From the NCBI GenBank assembly GCA_030141605.1, contig JAQGDQ010000169.1, positions 375,001 through 439,000 of the forward strand: 64,000 nt of DNA, in the 5' to 3' direction. The notes under the pieces are model-generated. The model was given only the letters and a program-made list of their open reading frames with translations, was not told the DNA's origin and did not search any database. A program made the position numbers and the translations under genes. This DNA comes from Tubiluchus corallicola (taxonomy: Eukaryota; Priapulida; Priapulimorpha; Priapulimorphida; Tubiluchidae). Below, in pieces: positions 28,990-40,554 of this stretch (position 1 is its first letter; each line of letters starts with the position of its first letter).

Positions 28990-31845
28990 GTGCGTTCAGA
29001 CTAGAGTTTTCTTTCGTATATTTACAGTATGTAAACGTGCAGATCACGCCGCCTGGGACAAAAACTGCCGCGAATACATAGCAGCAGAAAGTCGCTTAAA
29101 CACTTAATATTTCTACCACATCTCGACGCGCACAGGCTGATGACGCTCACCAAACATATTTCAACAGTGTTTCTATACCTGATTTTCTCGACACGAACCT
29201 GCTGAACATTCAAACCCTAGATAATCAAGATCATAACTCTGTCTACGAAGATCAACCATCAAAGTACATGTATTACGAAAAGGAAGCTCTTAAAGAGAGA
29301 TTAAATAACGATGCCCAAATCTTCGCAATTTTGCACTTCAATACTATATCGCTGAACGCTAACAAACATGAATTATTGTGTGAACTGCTGATGAACATTA
29401 AAAACAGCTTGTAGGATTTCAGAGACAATAACTAATGTAGACATTAAAGACTACCATCCTATAAGTCGTGAAGTACGTGATGATTCTCCCACAGCAAGTG
29501 GTGCTTGTTGTTTATTTGTGAGTAAAGATTTAAATATGTATCTAACCAATTACGTACGCCGTTTTGTGAAAATGTTTGGATAGAAATTATCAGTGCAAGT
29601 GCTGAAAAAAACTTAATAATTGGCTTGACATATCGTCATCCTTGGATCCTGAAACGAGAAATTGAGAATTTTACAAATTTGTTAAACTCTAATCTCAAAA
29701 AAATTAATAGTGAACACAAAGAATGCTATATTATGGGTAATATGAACTTAAATATTCTTGACTATGAAACTAATGGGGTGATTTTTAACTATGTAAATAT
29801 GATATGGTCAAACTCATATAAGTCATTAATTACGAAGCCAACCAGAATTGTGGCAAACCAAAATCCGTCATGTCTAGATCACATCTACACTAACAACCTT
29901 CAGTCAAAATCGGTGCTGGAATAATCCCTTATGATATAAACGACCATTTTGGGGTTTCCTGTGTTTTTAGCAAGAAAAATTGTAATGACTCAGTTAATAT
30001 GCGTATGTATATTCATGATTTTAAAAGGCTGTCCACAACAGATTTCAAAAACGACATATGTATCTCGATGGCAGAAGTCTCTGCTGAACTTTAACTAATA
30101 GCTGATCCTGAAGAAATGTACAACATTTTCAGGATAGGATAATTAAAGCACTTGACGACCACACCCCATATAGTCGTAAAGAAGCCAAATGGAAACTCAG
30201 ACCATGGATTACCCATGGAATTTTAAAATCAAATAAAACGAAACAGCGTATAGATGAAAATGTATCTAAAAGTGGAAAATCAGAAAAGAAATACAAAAAA
30301 ATTTTGAACGTACCCACCCATGTTAAAGAGAAAAGCAAAAAATTATAACCTTATCTACGAAGCTCTTGATAATAAAAAATTTAGTTTAGTTTATTTATTG
30401 ATCTTACTAAATCATTTGACACAGTTGATTTTGATATTCTTCTAGAAAAATTATGCTTTTATGGTGTCAAAAGTACTGAATTACAGTGGTTCAAAAATTA
30501 TTTATTTGACAGACAACAGTATGTTGAAATTCAAAATGTTTGCTCTGAGCTTATGAAAATTACTTGTGGTGTACCGTAAGGGTCAATTTTGGGACCCTTG
30601 CTTTTTTGTTCTACATCAATGATCTGCCTAACATATCCAGACTGCTCAGTTTTAGATTATTTGCAGATGATACGAAAATATTTTATGCAAATGCTAAGTT
30701 AAGTGAAATTCAATATGTCATCATTCATCAGAGCTGCCTAAGTTAAGTATGCGGTTTCACACCAATAAATTATAGTTAAGCCTAAAAGAAACTAGCTATG
30801 TTATTTTCAGAGGTAGATCTATTATAAAAATTTTACAGTTTGTCTTAATGGGTGTAATGTAAAAGAAAGGGAGTATGTTTAATACTTAGGTGCAATTTTA
30901 GACAACATAATGACTTGGAAACAGGATATAAATTATATAAAGGTAAAACTTGTTCGGTCTTGTGGTGTATTGCATAAATTCGGCTTGTATACCCATGTAG
31001 AAACTCTTGTAAAGGTTTACTTTGCTATTGTTTACCCTTATCTTTGCTAAGGATTATTAAGTTATGGATCTACTTTAGATACGAATCTCAAACCTCTGCA
31101 AACATTACAAAACAAATGTATTAGAACCATTTATAAACTTCCTCGATTAACAATCGTGATCACATGTATTATAGCCATAGATATCTTAGAATTAATGAAT
31201 TGTATCATCGTGAATGTCTATTGTTTCAGTACAAGCAAGCATGTATTATAATGGGCTCCTTCATCCTACATTTGCCAATAATTTAATTCCTGTTCAACAA
31301 ATCCATAACTATTTTACTCGTAGAGCTGTTGATAACTACTATCCTCCTGCCATTCACACTAGTTACGGTTACCGCAATCGTTCATATACTGCTATCCAAT
31401 AATGGGCTCAAATTGCTCTTTAGGCAAAAGAATTTAAATGACAAGGTTTTAAAAAGTATATATTTGATTTGTTACTAACTCGTTACCTAACCTGTTACTT
31501 GGCGTTTTTAAGTACCTCTGGTCTCATTTGTCTGTATTATTATCATTGTTTTTATAGCTGAATATTGTTTTAACTTTGAGCTATTTTGTATCCACTCAGG
31601 GTGTGTCACGCTCCTACTGTCTTCGAGGTTTATTTGTATAATTTTCAAACCGTACCTGTTTTTATTATCGTATTGTTGTTATCATTATGTATATGGTTCA
31701 ACGTTTTGTGTTGCAAATCAGCCAAATAAAAAAATATTGAGTTGAATTGAGAGTAAACTCGCAATTGTGAACGGTTGGCAAGTTCTCTTGCAAGTTATTG
31801 CAAACTCGGTGAACTTGCGAGAGAACTCTCTAGTCTGAACGCGCA
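28990..31845. mobile_element. Foldback MITE copy split by a LINE insertion
   Basis: The left end TGCGTTCAGACTAGAG (28,990) and the reverse complement of the right end (31,827-31,845; TGCGCGTTCAGACTAGAGAG) are the same sequence. Both match the arm of the perfect foldback element at 15,839. The piece at 31,751-31,845 carries the MITE loop ('TTGTGAACGGTTGGCAAG') plus the right arm, while only about 25 nt of the left arm remain at 28,990-29,015. The LINE lies between. The similar strings on either side of it (near 29,001-29,015 and 31,750-31,762) look like a diverged target-site duplication. Confidence 0.65.
29016..31750 (+). mobile_element. Decayed non-LTR retrotransposon (CR1/jockey-type LINE)
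   Basis: An ORF2 relic with an APE-type endonuclease followed by reverse transcriptase. Endonuclease traces: 'GLTYRHP' near 29,625, 'CYIMGNMNLNIL' near 29,728, and 'PSCLDHIYTN' near 29,865. RT traces: 'FIDLTKSFDTVDFDIL' near 30,390, 'ITCGVP' followed by a stop then 'GSILGPLLF' near 30,560-30,605, 'FYINDLP' near 30,610 and the catalytic 'RLFADDTKIF' near 30,655. C-terminal traces include 'YLGAILDN' and 'SYGSTLDTNLKPLQTLQNKCIR' (cut by stops). The Gln codon expected before GSILG is TAA, and a frameshift follows it. The endonuclease GDxN Asp is Asn. The 3' tail is AAATAAAAAAATATTGAGTTGAATTGA. It is dead, and the clade is inferred from domain order and motif style. Confidence 0.85.
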
Positions 31846-33759
31846 ATTAGTAATAATAAGTTTTCAGTACAGCGTCACCTAAAAGATTTGGAAATTAGAC
31901 AACAGAATGTTAGACAACTTGGTAATATCAGATATCCTCGTGATATCCTATTTTATATAGATAGTGGTAAAGCTAGTAATTTTTGACATAATCTTGCAAT
32001 TATGAAAATGCTTATTAACGATCCCATCTATGTCTAGCTGATTTTATAACTATGCTGTCAGTCTGTTTAACATTTTTGTAAAACTGATGAGTTTACAATT
32101 ATTATCAATTAAAGAATGTCCCACTAGTATCGCAGGATATTATTCTTACTTATCTTACCTTAATTATATTATTTTAATTATCAGGCACATTAGTAATACG
32201 TAGAGCACATAAGTCTTGGAGTCCTTGTATCTGTATATTGACTTAGAACGTTGCGCCATCTGTTAACGATAATATGACTTAGCTTTACATTATGCACACA
32301 TTCTATAAAACCTAAATTATTTTCGACTCAGGCCTGCTTGACTTTTAGCTTAGACTTAATACACAAAGATGAAAGAGCTCAGGAAGAAAATATTTTGTTA
32401 GTTGCACATGCCAGTCATAATGAAACTTTTAAACTGAGTCCTATAAACAGTTAAACACAGCAACTGCTCAATAGTCATCATCTTACAGTACTACTTCTTT
32501 TTTGGACATGCTTTTTACAAGTAGCCTATGCTCAAGTGTTTACCTATAGCAAAAGGCTACATACTAAAGTTATTATTGAATTATCTGCTTTGGCTATTGA
32601 AATCTTGAGCTAATTCTTGATGTCAAATAAAAAAACTGCATGCTAAGATAAGCAAATACAATACCTGCTCTGCATAATAAAAATTTTCACAGACATTAGC
32701 ATATGAAGACATGCAGCAGCAATTGTTAACAATTTTTGCTACAGAAAAATGTTCAATAATGCTGTTACAGATTTTATCTAAAGCTATGTTGATGTTCAGA
32801 ACTGGTAATTTGTTGCTTTTTTCAAATATCTGTGCTGAAGAATGTGTAAATTCAAGTTTTATTATCAAAATTATAATGAATGTTCAATAATAACATTAAC
32901 ATTTGTAATGAAATTTAATCATTGATTAGTTATTTTTATAATTTTGTACCACATGGCAATGACACCAGATGGCAGCACATTTTAGCAAAATACCCGTAGG
33001 AATTCAATACACATTTTCACAAATTTTGTGAATCGCCAGTGAAAATACATTTGTTGCCCCTTCAGTACACTTTTGTTAACTAACTAATGACATAACCTTA
33101 TTAAAGTATATGAACATAATTTATGTAGAGTACATGTGTACGAAAAAAATTAGTAAGAAGGGAATTTTGAATAGAGAGCAAATTTTAATCCAAAAGTTAC
33201 ACTGAAATAGTCAGAAGTCAATTGTTAAAAATCAGCAATTTCATACACTAATTACACATAACACAATTTTATACAACATTACACTGACTGAACACTGAAA
33301 ATGATGAATGTTGCAACTAAAATCAAGAATTACCTAAATACATTGCACTGTTATGCCATTCGATGTAATTCAAAAAGATTTTGTGTCACAGACTTAAGTC
33401 ATGAGGCATTTCCTTGATATGTTGCAAGAAAAACTGTTGGGTCTTTAAATAAATTGCACCATTCAAATTACAGCGTGCAAACCAAGCTAAATGACTGCAA
33501 GCATAATATACAATATGTATCATAATTCACACAAAAACGTATTAACCACACTATTACACAGAACAACTATGTGTTCAATTCATATAATCATTAAAGCTCA
33601 TATTATCTACAACATGTTTCTTATACAAGAAAAGCTAGATACCTGCTGCCAAGCAATACAAATGTTTGGCTTTGACAAATTCACTGAAAGCAGCAACCAA
33701 GTTAAATAAAAAGAGCAAATTAAATAACTTATATCTGAATGACTTTACATCAACACTTC
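31846..33759. other. Intergenic, no gene seen
   Basis: AT-rich sequence between the LINE and the 3' end of TMEM35. No gene or structural RNA was recognised. Confidence 0.45.
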
Positions 33760-33765
33760 TTTATT
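33760..33765 (-). terminator. TMEM35: Possible poly(A) signal of TMEM35
   Basis: On the minus strand this reads AATAAA, about 360 nt beyond the stop codon at 34,122. It is the first canonical hexamer I noticed downstream. The implied 3'UTR is 33.75-34.12 kb. Confidence 0.4.
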
Positions 33766-34121
33766 TAATACAGAAATTAAACAACAGCAAACTATGAGTA
33801 CAATATGAGATTATGTAAAATGAGTACACAAACTGTCACAAATCACTGAAAAAGTGGACTAGAGTGATAGGCCTATTAAACTTCTTCAGTTTGTCTACTG
33901 ACACACTGGCAAAGTCCAAATTGTGACACAACAATGAAAAAAAATACGTTCAAATCACATCAATTAAGCAAGCTAAAATTCTGAAAGCATTCTGGTCAAG
34001 ACAGATCCTTCTAGTAACAAAACTTTTGTGCATATTCCTAGACAATTTTTCAAAACATATATTTTTTGGTCGAAAAATATAAGGCAAGTCTGTTCACATA
34101 AGCACCGACAAGCGTCAAACA

Positions 34122-36606
34122 TTACTCGTCTTTTTTCGACTGGTTCACTTCCTCTGCTGCTTTCTTAGCTTTCAGCAACATCTCTTCTTGTTTAGCGCTC
34201 AAGTCTCTTTCCCTCTTTTCTCGGCTTGTCACCTGGTAATAAACGATTAATCTGCAAGTGAGGAGTAAAGACATTACCAGTTGTCCAGACATGCGGTCAA
34301 AACCATCGTCTCTAAGGTAGTGGCTGGTCAGGGACAAACATTGCAAGAGTATCAGAACAACATTGGCAAGCAGTTTCACGTATCTCAGAATACCTGCATC
34401 AAATTCAAGAAAAAATGGTTAACAATACAAGACATTTAGGTTTATTTAGTATGCCTGCTACCTATCATGGCTGTACTGTAATCGGTTTTAAAAAAAGCTG
34501 AATGCCAAACACTAGCTGAAATTTTTTCTTTCCAAACTGACAAAAGAGTCATTTGTTAATAAACTTAAATCAAGTAATTTTCCAACTGAAAATCATAAAA
34601 CAACCAATATTTAAAACACTAAAAGGATGTGAATTAAAAAGATTTCTAAATATTCTACAAGTGAATAAAAATCCATGAAAGTGAATATTTAGCATAGTCC
34701 TGGTAACCGCAACAATGATTCACATATATGTTAAACCAAAAACATAAGCATAAAAGCTACAAAAACTACATTGCACTGATCACATTTTCAGAAACATAGA
34801 AACAAAAACAAGACAAAAGTTACTTTAACTCTATCACTAAAATTATAAATTGTCATGTTTTCAGTAGTTTTTGCTTTATTTAATTAAATTTCTAACATTC
34901 TGCTTTGAAAATGCACTAAACATGCAAAATATGGCATATGGTGGCTTAGAAACTTACTTGCTATTTTGAAAAGCTTCAAACCAGACTAAATTAAAACCAA
35001 TTTATTTGCAAAGATACCAAAAGTCATTGAGGTCAGCATTTCAGCTTGACAAAATGACTGCAACTTTATAGCACTCTCATTGCTAAATGCTCTGGATGAA
35101 CTTTGTACTAACTGAATGTTCCAATACAATTCTGAATTCTTCGACAAAAACCAGTAAGAATTTGATTGTTAGTGGTATAAACTCCAGTTAGGGGACTAGT
35201 TTGAGGGAATGCCATCAGGAACACAGAAGCAGTATATAAGCAAACTGAAATAACTTAAATCCAAATCACACAGAGAGTTACCAATGGATATATACAAAAC
35301 TTACCTTTCCCAGGCAGCAAAACAAGCAAAGCTCCACATATAATCTCAGCATACCCGTAAGTGAGTCTATAGTAACGAGCATGTGGTCGCCAGCCATGAT
35401 ACTTTGCCAATGGAAAGTAATGAGAGTATGAGATAAAAACACTTTTCTGAAATATAATTTGCAATTAGCTAAATTTAAATATACTAGTGTAATGTAGCCT
35501 AGAAAGGTACTATGAATAGGTGTACTGTACATGTTTAGTTCACACTCAAGACGAGGGTGAGCTATAATTTGAATATAAATACAGTAGGTGCCATTTATTA
35601 GACTCACGGTTAATAGAATCAGTCACCTAACTGACTCAAAAATGCAAGGTATGGGCTGCTCCTATTCAAATGTATATAAAAACTGCCAGCAAATGACTCA
35701 AGTGACTCTGCATAATTGACTCAGTTTTTTTCCTTCACCAACTTAAGACTCTTGTGTGTGATCAAAATGTTTTTATTGCTTTTATGTCTCTTTACTCTCT
35801 TGTGATCTACTTGTAATATACATAGAAACAGTCATGTTTAGTACAGCTTTGTTTGTAAGCATGTATGTTCATCATACACTAATATGCTAGCATAGCGGTT
35901 TTGCTTTAATCTGCTACCCGCTCATCTGCTGCAGTTAACCTTGTTGTTTCTGGAAGCTAAACATTTAATCACTTGCCCATTGGTTTGCTTTTGAAACTCC
36001 TGCTTCCTGTCATAGAAGAAACAAGATCACCACCAACTACAGTTCAAGCACTAGGTGACTAGGTGTTTTGCGTGAATATGTGCAGCATACAGCAACAGAT
36101 TTTCACATTTTTCAATGTTTTTCTCCGTATGGGCATTTCATATATCAACTTCTTCGTGAAGAAATGAAACAAGTGACCTTGCACGAATTTTTGTAATTTC
36201 TAGTGGTAATAATCAGATTTGCACGATTTTCTTTTTTTTATTAATTCGCTTATGTAAATTAGTATTCTTAAATAACAGCACACAGTAATTTTAACATTAA
36301 TTCGTTTCTAAAATTCATTTAAAGCTTTTGCAAATGAACACTAAGGTGATGAGTGACGACTCATACTTCTATAGTAGTAATATGGTACACCCGTCAGCTA
36401 ATTGATTCAGTTGGTTAATTGGGTCAAAATACTTCCATTCCAAAGTGAGTCTATTAAGCGGCGCCTACTGTACATTACCAATTGCCAAGTGCTAAAATAT
36501 TCCAGTATAAGATTTAATATAATTGACATCACATGTTAATTTACGGAAAGAATACAATTACATATCATTTCATTTTCAAGATAAAAAACGTTAACTCTCT
36601 CTCTCC

Positions 36607-36639
<33 letters not shown>

Positions 36640-37590
36640 CCTCCCTCTCTCTCTCTCTCTCTCTCACCCATTTATGGCTGGAAGTATGGATGGTATTGTG
36701 CATATGTATATATTTTGTACTGTTATTTTATTTATATATGTACTAATTTGTATGTTGGGAGGAGGTGTTATAATTATTGTAAGTATGTTATATATTCTAT
36801 GAATCTAGTTCGAAAATAAATAGTTAAATCAAATCAAAATCAAATCTCTCTCTCTCTCTCTGATTCAGCTTGCTGCTTAGATATTTATGAAAATCAGCAT
36901 GACAACTAGGAATGCATGAATAAAAGGCGTTAGTATGATGGTATTACATTGGTAAGCAAGGTCGGTGCCAGGCTATTTTAAAATTTAAGCCCTTGGCAAG
37001 GCCTGTTACTTCTTAAGTCAACTTCGACTTTAAAACATATTTGTTGAAAAAATAAAAACTTATTTTTTTTAAATTACAATAGTTACCGTAAGATGCTAAT
37101 ACTGCCAAAACTAAAAATGAGGTAGTGTTTTTTCCGATTTACTGTCACCCGTAAGGCTGACGCTTTTCAAAACGCGAGCTATGCTAAATTAGACACCTAC
37201 AGTATATATACTGTATTATATTCACCTAAATGGCTGCAAAGACTTTATACTTTATAGACTTTGTACTTTGCTAAAAGACACTACAATATTTTATTTTGTT
37301 TAGCAGATGCACGAAACACAGCAAACAATGTAAATAACCCTTACATGGCAAAAACAGAAACACAAGACTTAAGCAGCCATTAAATCACAGTATCTACCTG
37401 TTTACTACCACCATGTACTAACACCTTTCATTCATGTACTTACGGCAAGGGATTAAAAACGACTTACAAATTGTTTATTTGTTTCCTCATTAACTTTTGG
37501 TGTGACCTTCAAAATGCCAACAAAACAAAAGTATAGACCAAGGGTGATTGAAAGAACGCGTAAAGCCAGTGCCGCCATCCTTATAGACAT
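34122..37590 (-). CDS. TMEM35: TMEM35/NACHO-like four-helix membrane protein
   Basis: Three coding exons on the minus strand, 37,590-37,468, 35,446-35,305 and 34,393-34,122, join in frame (537 nt, 178 aa; vertebrate TMEM35A is about 167 aa). Splice sites are TTT/GTAAGT, TTTCAG/AAAAG, AAAG/GTAAGT and ATGCAG/GTATT. Diagnostic blocks are 'LGLYFCFVGILKVTPKV' (residues 17-33), 'YAEIICGALLVLLPGKG' (73-89) and 'LLLTCRLI' (131-138), matching the TMEM35 pattern GLF..F.G..K.TP, E...G......PG and LLTCRL. Predicted helices lie at about 6-28, 72-86, 94-112 and 123-141, consistent with the DoxX-like fold. The tail 145-178 is charged (Lys/Glu) and probably cytosolic. Vertebrate TMEM35A (NACHO) is an ER chaperone that assembles nicotinic acetylcholine receptors; sharing that role is inference. 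Start: the first ATG (37,588-37,590) or Met5. Which paralogue (35A or 35B) cannot be decided. Confidence 0.9.
35582..36470. mobile_element. Pogo/Tigger-like DNA transposon, non-autonomous
   Basis: About 889 bp in the first intron of TMEM35. The ends are inverted repeats of about 28 bp: left CAGTAGGTGCCATTTATTAG..., right the inverse of CAGTAGGCGCCGCTTAATAG..., both continuing into GACTCAC. Each end abuts TA, the target duplication expected of Tc1/mariner/pogo elements. A second subterminal pair ('CACCTAACTGACTCAAAA' and 'GGTTAATTGGGTCAAAA') repeats the mirrored design. No transposase frame is visible, so it is a deletion derivative. Confidence 0.75.
36595..36665. repeat. (CT)n microsatellite
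   Basis: About 70 bp of interrupted CT in the first intron of TMEM35. A shorter CT run (36,846-36,863) follows 180 bp downstream. Confidence 0.9.
36666..36846 (+). mobile_element. Retroposon 3' end fragment
   Basis: The segment ends in AATAAATAGTTAAATCAAATC followed by AAAATCAAATC. An AATAAA plus a short-period tail of AAATC units is typical of the 3' terminus of non-LTR elements or the SINEs they mobilise. It is bracketed by two CT tracts. No coding content was recognised. Confidence 0.4.
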
Positions 37591-38194
37591 TCCTCCAATC
37601 TCTTCTCAGGGACGAAAAGCAGATAATGGTAGTAGATCATACACAAACTAGTCCCTAATAAACGATGAAGCTCATTCGTCCGTCGAACCATAAACTCGAC
37701 ACAGTCACAAGTATAAATAGTACACTGATCTAGGCAATCTAGTAATATAGACCGTCAACGTCATAAACAAACACAAATGCATAGTGAAACATGTTACGTT
37801 AGCTCTAAACGTCAAAAACAACCATAAGTAAAAAACTAAAAAAAGCTTTCTATAAAGAAGAAAACACTGTTACAGCACACCGTCAATATCAAAATTTGAT
37901 GCTAGACAACTGCTCAACAGTTTTGCATTTCATTTTCTTCGAGTTTTCTGCTTGCACCCTTGATGGTGAGTAGGTAAATGATTTAATATAATTTCTGAGT
38001 AATTTCAAACGATTACTTAAAGGTTTACAAGGAATGGTACGATAGTAACACTACCAGGACCATATAATGGATTCACATAATGATGCACAATTCAAATCGC
38101 TTTATTTTTCAAATTACTTGGCATATTTCACACCGACCTTTCTACGTCACTTTGCCTCACGGTTTTGCCTCGATTCCCTCGAAAGTATGATTAC
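37591..38194. other. TMEM35 upstream region
   Basis: Presumed 5'UTR and promoter of TMEM35 (minus strand). No TATA box at a convincing position was found. Confidence 0.35.
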
Positions 38195-38581
38195 CAGGGG
38201 TCAGCAAAAAGCATTGAACGTTAGTGTTCGAACATTCCAATCTAATTCGATTCGAACGACTTCTTTTTAGTCGATTCAAACCTAAAATTATAGATTCTAA
38301 TAATTCAGCACTTCACCTACCTATATTCCTTATTATAAAAATGTTTGAACCGGCAATTAATCAGTGCTATTTAGCTGTGATTTCTGTGCGCAATATTGAA
38401 AAAAAATATTAAAGTGCAAGAGTAAAATGCAAGTAATATGCATGATCCTTGAGACGCCGCTATTTTAAATGATTCAAAAATCTCGACAACTGATTTTGAA
38501 ATTAGATTTGATTCCAGCCCAAAAGTTACAAATTCGATTCGACTTAAATTCGATTTCTGGTAGAAAATGCTCACGCCCCTA
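38195..38581. mobile_element. hAT-like TIR element
   Basis: The left end CAGGGGTCAGCAAAAAGCATT and the right end, read inverted (TAGGGGCGTGAGCATTTTC), form an imperfect inverted repeat of the CAGGGGT type seen in hAT/Charlie-like elements. Internal inverted strings ('CTAATTCGATTCGAAC' versus 'AAATTCGATTCGAC') add foldback character. About 387 bp, non-coding; the 8-bp target duplication is not clear. Confidence 0.5.
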
Positions 38582-39166
38582 ATTAACGATTAGGCAATAA
38601 TTTCCTTTGTTATTCCAAAATAATGCTAAAAAGGATAAATTTTATTTTAGCAAAATACTGGTAAATTATTGTAGTGACATGGTTCACAAATTTGTATTGC
38701 AAACTGTAAGTCAGTAATCAATTCTTTGTCTCGCCAGGCATCTCAAAATTAATGTGTTTGTTGTTTTTTTACTCAAGCAAAGACAAAGTTTGAATTTATT
38801 TTGAGACAGAGGCTAGTTAACGCTTAATGGCTTTGCACATGTACATAACTGCAACAAAATACAAACTTACATATATAGCATAGCGGTCTAAAACTGCTGT
38901 GTCTACTGTACAAAAAGCTGTACTATAGCGTAACTTATAATTATATACTGTATATGGCTGGAACTGTAGGCGCCACGGTACGTGGCAGCTAGGCAACAAT
39001 TTTATAACTACGACCTTCATAACAGCCTATATTACATTTATAGTATAATAAGTCATGCGATTTTTATACCATACATGGAGACTGAAAATGTAGTTGAAAC
39101 AATGGTTGATTGAAAGTAGCCAGTTTTCATAGGCATATTTGGTATGCAGCTCTACGAATATATATC

Positions 39167-39555
39167 CAGGGCCTATTTCAGCCTAGGCGAGGCCCGGGGA
39201 AGTGTGAGGCCCCATTGGGGGGGGGGGCTAAAGCGCCGGGAGCGTGCGCTACCGTGGTTGGCGCCCAGAAAATTTTTGAACTGCTAGAATGTTGGAGAAG
39301 CATTTTCGAAGAGAAAATATGGAGTTATACAGTTGTTAATGGAAAGAACAATTGAAAAAAAAACTGCTTTATTCTCAAGACCAGTCCTTAATACTTGTCA
39401 ATACTGGCAAACGGCGCGCGTGCGGCAAGAGAGGGAGAGAGGAGGCAGTATGTTCGCATAAGGCAAAAAAATGTTACCTTGGTGCGAGGCCCCCCTGGAG
39501 GGTGAGGCCCCGGGGAAGTATCCCCACTTCCCCACCCCCCTTGAAATAGGCCCTG
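39167..39555. mobile_element. GC-rich TIR element with CAGGGCCTATTTCA ends
   Basis: CAGGGCCTATTTCA at 39,167 is exactly inverted as TGAAATAGGCCCTG at 39,542-39,555. The interior is unusually GC-rich for this window, with G and C runs near each end ('GAGGCCCGGGGAAG' on the left; 'GAGGCCCCGGGGAAG' on the right). No ORF shows a family signature. I read this as a hAT-like MITE; no clear target duplication. Confidence 0.65.
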
Positions 39556-40554
39556 AAAATAACTTTTGTAGAAATTGTAGGCGTATTAGTAAAAAGAAAG
39601 CATTAATTACGTAAATAAAGTAGCCATACCTACATAGCCATGGTGACTTGAAAAGCGTGTATCAGTATTAAGTAATAACTTTTTTTTGGAGTAATAGCAA
39701 ATTTGGCTTGAAATAGTGAAATAACAAATAGCGAAAACAGAATTTTTTTTTGTTACTTGAATAATAATATGTAATTATAACATAATAATTGATTAAGAGC
39801 TACCAGTAATTATACATTTAATATTAGGCTACACACTATTGATGATTTTCCCATGCTTATGTTAATATTTCATGCACATAATGATCAAGATGACAAAAAC
39901 AATGAAAAAGATAAATTTTGCAGTAATGATAAAAATAATTAACATTAGTTTTTTTTTTTTAATTATCTTGATTTGTATATAAGCCTGTCAAATTAACTCA
40001 TCCTACGTTATCAAAATTGCCTTAGAGTAGTTTACGTATTGTAACAGTAAAAAAATTGTGCTTTTGAGTTACACTTATACGTTATACCTCTCGCATCCTA
40101 AAAGTAGGATGCAATCTACCTCCCACCACTACAGGTCATGGTTGCAAATCTGTTCTGGTCTGAGTTTGGGCGTTAGCTCGCGCATTTTACGTTCCTGTGT
40201 TCGACAAGTCGCGTCTGTTTCAACTCAAAGAACATTCTTGTGTGCATAAGTTTATCACTAATCAGAATAACGGCGAATTCTTCTGCTATAGTAGCTGTGT
40301 TTGCGAATTTATAACGATAATTTCTTTTATTTACCTCCTCCCATATTTTTAGAATTTCTGTGTTGTGGTGAGAACATTGTGCGTGATGGTATAACGGGAA
40401 CGAGGTTATGTTATATCGCATCCGTTTTGTGGACCTAAAGATATGCACGATTTAGTTTGGCTTTAGCTAGATCAAAGTCACAAAGAAATGAAAGTATGAT
40501 TAATAGTTATTGTGGTTAACAAGGATATTACAGTTACACACAAAACTAACTAAA
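39556..40554. other. Upstream region of HEXIM
   Basis: Contains the presumed promoter and 5'UTR of HEXIM. No TATA box or upstream coding exon is evident. An in-frame extension without ATG upstream of the first Met has no family resemblance. Confidence 0.4.

Noticed and set aside
32966-32981. CTCF-like motif ACCAGATGGCAGCAC
   Set aside because: It resembles a bilaterian CTCF core, and similar AGATGGC strings occur near 12,346, 43,113 and 44,072, but the motif is short, the lineage is unknown and no context supports a boundary.
34122-34379. Stand-alone 85-aa membrane protein
   Set aside because: Its apparent start is a GTG inside the third coding exon of TMEM35; the splice acceptor lies just upstream and the frame joins the previous exon.
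40510-40554. In-frame extension upstream of HEXIM
   Set aside because: It begins at TTG and has no similarity to HEXIM; the first ATG is 40,555.
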